From Candidatus Thorarchaeota archaeon (GTDB lineage Archaea > Asgardarchaeota > Thorarchaeia > Thorarchaeales > Thorarchaeaceae): 59,266 nt of DNA. How positions within the stretch are numbered: the stretch's first letter is position 1; each line of letters starts with the position of its first letter. Under the pieces are notes generated by a model. That model made no database searches, had not been told where the DNA came from, and was given only the letters and a program-made list of their open reading frames with translations. The DNA lies in NCBI GenBank assembly GCA_004524595.1, contig SDOA01000009.1, forward strand, positions 1-59,266, in the 5' to 3' direction. The translations under genes and the position numbers were made by a program. Positions 36,605 to 43,050 of this stretch are shown here, piece after piece.

Positions 36605-37468
36605 TTAAAACAAGTCTATAGGCTCTATCTGAAAATTCATACCAAGACGGATTATCTTTGGAAGTACTTGTGTTCCATACGTGGCACTGAATACACTGAC
36701 AAGTCTTCCTTCAAAGAATGTCTGATATCCATCTGGAAAAACTTCATGGCCTCTGAACATCATCTGAGCGTCAATAGCCTCCATGAATGTATTGAATGCT
36801 GATTGACCATAATATCTTGCTCGTGAGCTCCTGAAGTTAGGTCTGAATTTAAAATCTGCTTCTTGTGGGTCGTTCCATACTAACTGAAATACTATATCAT
36901 CAGGAAAGTTTGCATTTCGTCTATTGCATTCTTGTATCTGTTCTATTGTTGTCACACCCTCAGGAATACCTCCATGACATGCAAAGAAATTTTTTGGACT
37001 CCATGCTGCAACTGGTAATACTTCAAAGACTCTTGAATAATGTTTGTAGACATCAAATGAGTGTATTTTTGTTACTATGTCATAAAATCCATATCGTTCT
37101 GCAATCTCGTCTGATTCATGATTTCCTCTAAGCATGAGTACACGATTTGGTTTCGAGAGTGCCAGTGCAATCACTAGATTGAAGGTTTCAATCTGTTCCT
37201 GTCCCCTATCTGCATAGTCTCCGAGAAACACAAAATAATGGTTAGAGAATCTTTCAATATATCTTTGAACAGATAATGCACTTGCGAGTTCACCATGCAG
37301 ATCTCCAACAAATATGACACGGTCTCTTGGTATCTCGACAACATTTGGTCTCTCTCGATACAGATCCTGTAGATCTCCACAGAGCGACCAGATCTCATCA
37401 GAAGTTAAGTCGGTTTTTCCAGAGAGAATTGATCTAACAAGGGCACTCATTTCGACATTCAGTCCCAT
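36605..37468 (-). CDS. PPP-family serine/threonine protein phosphatase
   Basis: 287 aa, the size of a PP1/PP2A catalytic core. All metal and phosphate motifs are present: GDLHG (55-59), GDYADRG (83-89), LRGNHE (113-118), then CHGG and RGHE. The eukaryote-style GDYADRGxxxxE and GNHE order fits phosphoprotein phosphatases better than ApaH. An N-terminal helical stretch of about 50 residues precedes the core. The ATG at 37468 overlaps the SLOG gene stop by 10 bases; an ATG at 37450 is also possible. The gene ends an operon with a pseudo-GTPase and a SLOG protein, suggesting a signalling role. The protein substrate is unknown. Confidence 0.92.
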   Translation of the reverse strand: MGLNVEMSALVRSILSGKTDLTSDEIWSLCGDLQDLYRERPNVVEIPRDRVIFVGDLHGELASALSVQRYIERFSNHYFVFLGDYADRGQEQIETFNLVIALALSKPNRVLMLRGNHESDEIAERYGFYDIVTKIHSFDVYKHYSRVFEVLPVAAWSPKNFFACHGGIPEGVTTIEQIQECNRRNANFPDDIVFQLVWNDPQEADFKFRPNFRSSRARYYGQSAFNTFMEAIDAQMMFRGHEVFPDGYQTFFEGRLVSVFSATYGTQVLPKIIRLGMNFQIEPIDLF

Positions 37469-37974
37469 CTGAGTTCTCTATATATGATATCTAATGCATC
37501 CGTTGGTGAATCTGCTGAATGAACTTTGTCATTCCTACGTTCGTCTATCTGGGCACCAGCCAGTTTTTTCGCCCACCCTCCTGATTTAGCAAGAGCAACT
37601 ATTACTTTGTCAGAGAACCAAGCTATTGCAATCTCACTGAGCGTACCAGCAGCACCATCAATAGCAATCACTGCATCACCAGATTTTGCTACGAGAAAAT
37701 TACGTGCATATCCGAGACCTGTTGGTATTGCAATATCAACATACGGATTCGCATCCTCTTTGTTATTTGAGGGAAGTATTCCAACTGTAATTCCCCCTTT
37801 TTTTTTTGCTCCTCGACAGGCTGCTTCCATTACCCCGCCAAGACCGCCGCATGACAGTATAAGACCTCTTTTGGCAATTTCTTCACCTAACTGCTCAGCT
37901 AGTTCTAGTATATCTGAATTGGAATCTGACCCTCCAACGATTGAAATGATTCTTGAAGTCCTTAAGTTCGCCAT
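37459..37974 (-). CDS. SLOG/LOG-like Rossmann protein (TIGR00725 type)
   Basis: 171 aa. IVGGSDSNSDILELAEQLG at the N-terminus, CGGLGGVMEAACRGAKKKGG, and DGAAGTLSEIAIAW are the hallmarks of the SLOG superfamily, which includes lysine-decarboxylase-like LOG phosphoribohydrolases and DprA. The catalytic P-G-G-x-G-T-x-x-E of true LOG enzymes is changed to IDGAAGTLSE, as in the TIGR00725 subgroup, whose members are thought to bind nucleotide-derived ligands. ATG at 37974 has GGAG eight bases upstream and overlaps the pseudo-GTPase gene by 13 bases. Its position between a GTPase-like protein and a phosphatase suggests a nucleotide-signal sensor, which is inference. Confidence 0.85.
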   Translation of the reverse strand: MANLRTSRIISIVGGSDSNSDILELAEQLGEEIAKRGLILSCGGLGGVMEAACRGAKKKGGITVGILPSNNKEDANPYVDIAIPTGLGYARNFLVAKSGDAVIAIDGAAGTLSEIAIAWFSDKVIVALAKSGGWAKKLAGAQIDERRNDKVHSADSPTDALDIIYRELRWD

Positions 37975-39086
37975 TCTTGAGTCTCCATCGTTTTTTTAAT
38001 TGAATCGAGCCTACTTTTTAGCATGTTGAATGCGGTTGTTGATAGTTTGCCCTGACATAATCTATCTGTTGCCACCTCAAGAAGTGGCTTTGTTGAGTGA
38101 TCTTGTTCATCTTTATGCATTCCTAATAACAAAGAGAATTTTTCTTCTTGAATTGATGGATTTATGTTCAACCTTGAACAAGTACAAGCTCTCTGAATTT
38201 GGAGCTCTACATGATTAGGCAAAGACCTTTCAGCTAATGCAATTATTTTGGCCGTCGTCAGTAGTGCTTTCTGCCCTATACCTTGCGAGGACCATCCTGA
38301 ATCTACCGCAATGATGCAAATACTATTCTTTCGTTTACAATCATTAAGACAAAAATTGCAGATTGTAGGTTCAAAGCTCACAGAACCAGTCCTCAAAGAC
38401 ACTAGTGCCCTACCCTCATCAAGCTCAACGATACATGATTCATCAATAACTCTTAATCCATGATCAAGAAGATTGGATCTTATTTCGTTAACATCGCCAT
38501 CAGAACATATCGATTCTTTTTTGCAAATTCCTGCCGGTTCAAAGATTGGTAATGCTGTTTCATCAAGGATTGCTACAAGTGGTTCTGGTCTTGAAGATTC
38601 TTTCATAAGGAGTTTCTCTGCAATAAACTCAATGATGTCTTCAACAGTTTCTGTATGGCTAATAACAGAATGTTCGTAGATATGAGTTAATGAGTCTAAA
38701 TTGATATCAGCGTTATTCCCACCTCTAATGATAGTGATAACAATGTTAGTTCTATTATCTATAGAAAATGATTCCAACAATTCAGGTATATACTCTAATT
38801 CATTGGATTTGATGATTAAAACAACACCGCGATGTCCTCTGGTAAAATTTTTAGTTAGACCTGCTAATCGTTCAATATATGGAAGTGCCCAAAGTTGGAT
38901 AGCTAAATTAATTCCTTCTCTACCATCATATCTTGCCACTCCGAAACTGACCCCTAAAGTATTGAACAATTGCGTTGTTACATTGCTATTTGAAGCTCTG
39001 CATAGAAAGCCAGTTTGAAGAGCTATATCTCTACCTATGACTAGTACCTTGAATATCATCTGGGTTTTTATCATTTGAGTAGACAT
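37962..39086 (-). CDS. Rab/Ras-like pseudo-GTPase with a long unknown C-terminal domain
   Basis: 374 aa from the ATG at 39086. Residues 12-110 follow a Rab-type G domain: FKVLVIGRDIALQT, then TLGVSFGVARYDG, LAIQLWALPYIERLAGLTKNFTRGHRGVVLIIKS. But the P-loop reads GRDIALQT (18-25) where G-x-x-x-x-G-K-S/T is needed, the switch II W-D-x-A-G-Q is WALPYIE, and no N-K-x-D follows, so GTP binding is unlikely. The C-terminal 250 residues are new to me; they contain paired cysteines (TICNFCLNDCKRKNSIC) that could bind a metal, and IIAVDSGWSSQGIGQKALLTTAK. The gene is first of an overlapping trio with SLOG and PPP phosphatase genes. A scaffold or regulator of that trio is the natural guess. Confidence 0.7.
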   Translation of the reverse strand: MSTQMIKTQMIFKVLVIGRDIALQTGFLCRASNSNVTTQLFNTLGVSFGVARYDGREGINLAIQLWALPYIERLAGLTKNFTRGHRGVVLIIKSNELEYIPELLESFSIDNRTNIVITIIRGGNNADINLDSLTHIYEHSVISHTETVEDIIEFIAEKLLMKESSRPEPLVAILDETALPIFEPAGICKKESICSDGDVNEIRSNLLDHGLRVIDESCIVELDEGRALVSLRTGSVSFEPTICNFCLNDCKRKNSICIIAVDSGWSSQGIGQKALLTTAKIIALAERSLPNHVELQIQRACTCSRLNINPSIQEEKFSLLLGMHKDEQDHSTKPLLEVATDRLCQGKLSTTAFNMLKSRLDSIKKTMETQEWRT

Positions 39087-39150
39087 TCTCACTATTCTTG
39101 AGGAGTATTTTGAACTAATAACTTATGGTCATAGAAAAAAACTCAACTGG

Positions 39151-39160
39151 ATTATTATAA
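39151..39160 (+). promoter_or_regulatory. TATA element of the cupin gene
   Basis: ATTATTATAA lies 18-27 bases before the ATG at 39178, the distance expected between a TATA box and the transcription start in archaea, so the mRNA is probably leaderless. No Shine-Dalgarno is visible, in agreement. Confidence 0.4.
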
Positions 39161-39177
39161 TAGTATGTTTGATAATC

Positions 39178-39540
39178 ATGGTCGATATTTTTCGTGTAAG
39201 GAATTCAGAATTTATAAATAGAAATGGTTATGCAGCAAGTTATTATGCTGATATTCAACTCAAGAGAAAAATTGATTCTGCAGGTTTTATCTTTGTCAAA
39301 ATTCCTGCATTTACGAAAACCAGCTCTCACAGACACGAAGTATTGGAAGAGGTTTTTATCGCCTTAAATCCACTTAAAATGAACGTGAACAACACAATTA
39401 TAGACCTGAAAATAGGAGACATTGTGCTAGTTGAACCCAATGAACTTCATTCTATTGAAAACAATAGTAGCGAAGATGCCATGTTATTAGCAATTAAAAT
39501 CCCCAACCTTAAAAATGACAAGATTGCAATCAATTATTAA
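39178..39540 (+). CDS. Small cupin-domain protein
   Basis: 120 aa from the ATG at 39178. The single-domain cupin core is clear: SSHRHEVLEEVFIAL gives a metal-binding H-x-H-x(5)-E pattern, followed by LKIGDIVLVEPNELHSIEN, where the G-D and P-x-x-x-H end of motif 2 place the last His. Such proteins bind sugars, hormones or metals or act as small isomerases and oxygenases; the function here is open. It is divergent from the pseudo-GTPase gene and convergent, with a 4-bp overlap, with the small membrane protein at 39537. Confidence 0.8.
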   Translation: MVDIFRVRNSEFINRNGYAASYYADIQLKRKIDSAGFIFVKIPAFTKTSSHRHEVLEEVFIALNPLKMNVNNTIIDLKIGDIVLVEPNELHSIENNSSEDAMLLAIKIPNLKNDKIAINY

Positions 39541-39971
39541 TAATCATCAATTTCAAATTCGTCTTCGTCATTTTCTTCGTCATCAAACAATATCTCAACA
39601 GGACTTCTATATCCTTGCATAAGATGTGATCTAGGTACAGCTCTTTGTATCACCTTGTGTAATTCTCTCCACTCAACATATCTCCTATGTCGCCCTAGAA
39701 TTCCTGCGAGTGTCACAACACCGAATGCAATACCTCCAACTAGATAGAGTTCTAATCTTGATGAAAATATTGATGATCCAGCACTGAGTCCAAGAACAAG
39801 AATACCCCCAAGAATCAATGTATTGAGATAACAATCGCAGGTTATGTTAAGTTGTTGTGGACCAACTCTGAAATCCTCTGGATCCGTTCCAGGAGCCAGA
39901 TTGAGATAGTAATTAAAATACGCCAAGACTCCTACAATAGATATCAAAATAGCCCACATCAATATTTCCAA
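39537..39971 (-). CDS. Small membrane protein, unknown
   Basis: 144 aa if the TTG at 39971 (AAGGA seven bases upstream, just after the PIN-gene stop) is used; a TTG at 40028 would overlap the PIN gene by 37 bases, and an ATG lies at 39959. Two or three membrane helices: MWAILISIVGVLAYF, LNTLILGGILVLGLSAG and LYLVGGIAFGVVTLAGIL. A basic patch (GRHRRYVEWRELHK) follows, and the tail is very acidic (DDEENDEDEFEIDDY). No family recognised. It is the second gene of a pair with the PIN-domain protein. Confidence 0.65.
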   Translation of the reverse strand: MEILMWAILISIVGVLAYFNYYLNLAPGTDPEDFRVGPQQLNITCDCYLNTLILGGILVLGLSAGSSIFSSRLELYLVGGIAFGVVTLAGILGRHRRYVEWRELHKVIQRAVPRSHLMQGYRSPVEILFDDEENDEDEFEIDDY

Positions 39972-39991
39972 GTTGTTATCCTTCCTTCTTC

Positions 39992-41809
39992 TTATGCTTC
40001 GGCTTCGGGTGCTGCTACTTTCAAACAACTAAAGCCATACTCACCTTCATATGATATCTCCGCAGTCGAACTGGGTTCTATCATCAATATTAATGAATAT
40101 TTTTTAACCACATCAATTTTTGCATCTGTGATATTGAACTCACCATTTGTGAGTGCAATTTTGTGTCCAGTCTTAAGAGTACGCAGTTCAGGATGGTTCT
40201 GGATTTTTACAGCTACTCTTGCTTGAATATTATCATTGCGTACTATGAGTAACTCCTCACCATCTATCACCTCTAAGGAAAGAACATCCATCCACCCAAT
40301 CATTTCCTTGGGTAATTTCTTAAAAGGTACCATACCATCTGTAGCCAATTTGTCTATTGGAGGTAGTTGACCTTGCACTTCGTTTAAGATGGGAGTGACA
40401 ATATTTGTGTTCCATCCTTTTTTGACAAAGGCCTTTAGAGCATGTTCTGCAATCTTCTCAAGCGCTGGTTTGAATCTGTCGTGTGATGATGATGATACCT
40501 TGTATAACATTCGGAATGAGTTTGACGAACCCTCTTCTCGATTATATGCAATACCAATTTTATATGCAGTTACTGCGAGCTGCCAACCACTATCATGTTC
40601 ATCAAACAACAGAGTGTATTTAGCAATGTCGTTGAGCATTGAAATTGTCACATCAGGAAATTCTAGTTTATTTTGAGTAAGACTAAATCCTCCCATCACT
40701 TCTGTACGCAGAACCTGCATAGTGACGTAGAACCCTTCAGTAGTCTCTTTCATTTGTTCCAATCCAATCCTATTGATCATCGAATCATATAGGCTGTAGA
40801 AATAATCAATCTCCTGATAGTCCTCTCGAATGAGCGCAAGAAGAATCCTAACAAAAAATACCGAAGCTTTCAATTCGTCGTTGTTTACTTCTGCAAACAT
40901 GAGGAGTCTGAATGCTTCTTCACTTATAGCTAGCGCGTCTTCGATTCCCTCTTTTGTACCCCTATATAAATGACATAACATTTCAAGATGATAAAGGAAT
41001 AAAGTCAAGTCCGATGCATGACGTACTAATTTTCCGTGAGTATCTGCATCTTCTGTGAGTGTTGATACAATCAGAAGTCGTTCAATCTCATTCTGGACTG
41101 TTTCAATTTCAAGAGCTAGACTGTCATATTTTCCGTTCTGGAAATCCTCGAACATTGTCGGGACATCCTTCTTGATGTCTTCTAAGAAATCCAAAACAAA
41201 GAGCGGTTGCCCTTTGGATAAGCGGCGGTCGAGACCTTCAGCTGGTCGTTTTACAGTTCTAAGAACGCGAAGTGCATGGTCTTCAATGATTCTAATCCTT
41301 GTAACAGGGTCATATGACTCCTGACGTGAGATACTATACCTTACCTCTTCATTATAGATTCTCTCGCGAATCTGAATCAGATTCTTTCTCATCTGTTCAT
41401 CGTCAACAGACTCGATCAACTCAAGAATATACGCTGAGCTAACAATTCCTTCAACTTCTAATTTCAAATCTTGAATAGTCTGTAATAACTTCATATCGCT
41501 TGTCACTATCTTGGATTTCTTATTTCTCATCGCTCCAAGAATGAGTGACATATCATTGGGTTGCGGAAGTGAACTTTCAGGTCTCTGAATACTTTCCATG
41601 AATGATTTGATATCTTTTGATAAGGTCTCATCAATATTGATGATATTCTCTACCTCTCGTCTGAGATACCATCTAAGCTCTTGGAATACTTGTCGTGTAA
41701 TCCAGAGTTCAGCACCTATCTTGTCCGCACCTTCTCTTATTATTGATACATCTTTAGGTCTTTCTGAGAAGCCTGAAATGAAGAAGTTCGCATCTAGGTA
41801 CACACGCAT
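39992..41809 (-). CDS. PIN-domain protein with helical middle and beta-rich C-terminus
   Basis: 605 aa. The first 140 residues are a PIN nuclease fold: MRVYLDANFFISG (Asp6), an acidic position in RQVFQELRWYL, and a later KIVTSDMKLLQTI with the third Asp. Metal-dependent RNA cleavage is known for the family. Residues about 150-480 are almost all helical, likely a TPR-like array (ALRVLRTVKR, EDALAISEEAFRLLMFAEV). The last 110 residues are beta-rich, perhaps an OB-like or TRAM-like domain (IQARVAVKIQNHPELRTLKTGHKIAL). GGAGA precedes the ATG at 41809. Toxin PIN proteins are about 130 aa; this one is far larger and has no antitoxin gene beside it, so a ribosome- or RNA-quality role is more likely. 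Confidence 0.75.
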   Translation of the reverse strand: MRVYLDANFFISGFSERPKDVSIIREGADKIGAELWITRQVFQELRWYLRREVENIINIDETLSKDIKSFMESIQRPESSLPQPNDMSLILGAMRNKKSKIVTSDMKLLQTIQDLKLEVEGIVSSAYILELIESVDDEQMRKNLIQIRERIYNEEVRYSISRQESYDPVTRIRIIEDHALRVLRTVKRPAEGLDRRLSKGQPLFVLDFLEDIKKDVPTMFEDFQNGKYDSLALEIETVQNEIERLLIVSTLTEDADTHGKLVRHASDLTLFLYHLEMLCHLYRGTKEGIEDALAISEEAFRLLMFAEVNNDELKASVFFVRILLALIREDYQEIDYFYSLYDSMINRIGLEQMKETTEGFYVTMQVLRTEVMGGFSLTQNKLEFPDVTISMLNDIAKYTLLFDEHDSGWQLAVTAYKIGIAYNREEGSSNSFRMLYKVSSSSHDRFKPALEKIAEHALKAFVKKGWNTNIVTPILNEVQGQLPPIDKLATDGMVPFKKLPKEMIGWMDVLSLEVIDGEELLIVRNDNIQARVAVKIQNHPELRTLKTGHKIALTNGEFNITDAKIDVVKKYSLILMIEPSSTAEISYEGEYGFSCLKVAAPEAEA

Positions 41810-42050
41810 TTATTTTGTCTCCGTTTATCTGGTTATTTTTCCAAGGCTCCGGTATATTATTCCTTTCTTCGAGGATTTGTTTCACAGAATGAGTTCTCAT
41901 AAAGGTCTTCTGATTCGCACCCTGGTCTTCATATTGAATCAATCACAAGATGGAAAAACATTCCGATGAAGCTACGAATTTTCTCTCTCTCTCATTACTA
42001 TGTCAGGCATTATTGATTTTTTCATCCATCACAGCATCCCTTTTATGCAA

Positions 42051-42070
42051 TATAATAGTATATAATATAT
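42051..42070 (+). promoter_or_regulatory. TATA box region ahead of the candidate RNA
   Basis: TATAATAGTATATAATATAT is the most AT-rich run of the 609-bp gap and would place a transcript start near 42090-42100, well before the next protein start at 42419. Confidence 0.45.
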
Positions 42071-42089
42071 CATCATAATACCACCATAA

Positions 42090-42345
42090 TGCTAACAGCC
42101 CAAGACTTGTAATGCTAGGCGGGGAAATTGACTTTGACCACAAGGGTTAACTGTAAATTTTCCCTGTCTATAATCAAGGGCGCAGCATATTCATTATGTG
42201 GGCCGTTGTGGATTATGGCGTGCGATCCACAACTTGCAATGGTCTCAAAATAGATGCATTGGAACGCGATGCACAAAATCATTAGGTGGTGGCGCGGCAT
42301 GCATTGCGTTGCTCACATGACGCTGTGCCCACCTCATTCTTTTCC
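42090..42345 (+). ncRNA. Candidate structured non-coding RNA
   Basis: This part of the gap 41810-42418 has no credible ORF, is more GC-rich than its AT-rich surroundings and holds four hairpins in one orientation. They are GGGGAAA(42121)/TTTCCCT(42165); a perfect 9-bp stem GTTGTGGAT/ATCCACAAC (42205-42233, loop TATGGCGTGCG); a 7-bp stem TGCATTG/CGATGCA (42255-42273); and a 13-bp stem with a TG bulge, AGGTGG+GCGCGGC / GCTGTGC+CCACCT (42284-42334). The last is followed by the pyrimidine-rich CATTCTTTTCC. A TATA box lies upstream. I checked for RNase P and SRP RNA core motifs and did not find them. It could also be a long 5' leader of the gene at 42419. The rest of the gap, 41810-42050, shows nothing I can support. 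Confidence 0.45.
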
Positions 42346-42418
42346 TATTCCATGAAAAGATGATACTGCGCGAATGAGTTAGCTAATTAAGCAGAAATTA
42401 GGAAGAAATTTGATAATA

Positions 42419-42970
42419 ATGGGTCAGAACAGATTAGCTATCGTAGTCACTTCAATTCTTCTAACCGTTGTAATTACAGTTGGATTGACTCCCCTGAATG
42501 ATACTCCAGTTCCATTAAGGCAGGACTATTATGATATTTATTTGATGAATCAGGACACAACTGGACCAACAATACACACATGGGGAATATCCAACAATGT
42601 TGTAGAGCGTGTTCCGTTTACTGTATGGGCGAATGTTACTGACGAAGGCGTCGGTGTTAGGAATGTATCCGTCTATATCACTGCACCAAACTATACACTT
42701 GTTGAGGAGCTGATATACAACGGGTCATATTATCAGAAACAATTAGATCCATTTCTCTTTGAAGGTGAGTATCGTCTTCAAATTCGAGCATATGATATGA
42801 ATAATAACACACGTACTAGTGGGCTTATCTTTGTGACTATCACATCTATAGAAGATGTGCCAGTAGATGAGGGAATCACTATGCCAGTGGTTGTAACTAC
42901 AAGTATATTGTTAGCTATCATTGTTATTATGGCCGCATTGCTATACGAAAAACGGACTCAAGTGAATTAA
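42419..42970 (+). CDS. Small membrane-anchored Ig-like protein
   Basis: 183 aa from the ATG at 42419; an in-frame TTG at 42410 would add three residues. It has a signal peptide (LAIVVTSILLTVVITVGLTP), one Ig-like beta-sandwich of about 90 residues (GPTIHTWGISN...FTVWANVTDEGVGVRNVSVYI) and a C-terminal membrane helix (VVVTTSILLAIIVIMAALLY) with a short charged tail. The domain is the same kind as the one before the anchor of the metzincin-like protein at 12781. It lies 80 bp upstream of the FtsX/MacB-type permease on the same strand, so it may be an extracellular partner of that transporter. Confidence 0.75.
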   Translation: MGQNRLAIVVTSILLTVVITVGLTPLNDTPVPLRQDYYDIYLMNQDTTGPTIHTWGISNNVVERVPFTVWANVTDEGVGVRNVSVYITAPNYTLVEELIYNGSYYQKQLDPFLFEGEYRLQIRAYDMNNNTRTSGLIFVTITSIEDVPVDEGITMPVVVTTSILLAIIVIMAALLYEKRTQVN

Positions 42971-43005
42971 CCTGAGAATTAGAGAATTATTATCCAGTAT
43001 GTATA

Positions 43006-43014
43006 CTTTAAATA
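43006..43014 (+). promoter_or_regulatory. TATA box of the ABC permease gene
   Basis: CTTTAAATA, 37-45 bases before the ATG at 43051, fits an archaeal TATA element with a short leader. Confidence 0.4.
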
Positions 43015-43050
43015 CATATCATACATGATAGAACTGAGGCGTCACCAAGG

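Noticed and set aside
37526..37999. 157-codon plus-strand frame opposite the SLOG gene
   Set aside because: Ser/Pro/Ala-rich antisense frame of a motif-complete gene; no start site signal.
39992..41809. PIN protein as a toxin of a toxin-antitoxin pair
   Set aside because: It is more than four times the usual size, and the adjacent small gene encodes a membrane protein, not an antitoxin.
41754..41942. 62-codon minus-strand frame at the start of the PIN gene
   Set aside because: Half of it overlaps the PIN gene in another frame, with no Shine-Dalgarno; the PIN start at 41809 has GGAGA and a textbook N-terminus.
42115..42300. 61-codon minus-strand frame across the hairpin region
   Set aside because: No start signal, unlike-protein composition, and it crosses the hairpins; the non-coding explanation is better.
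42115..42345. Gap RNA as RNase P or SRP RNA
   Set aside because: The conserved P4 strands of RNase P and the GGAA loop with the asymmetric SRP helix-8 loop were looked for on both strands and not found.
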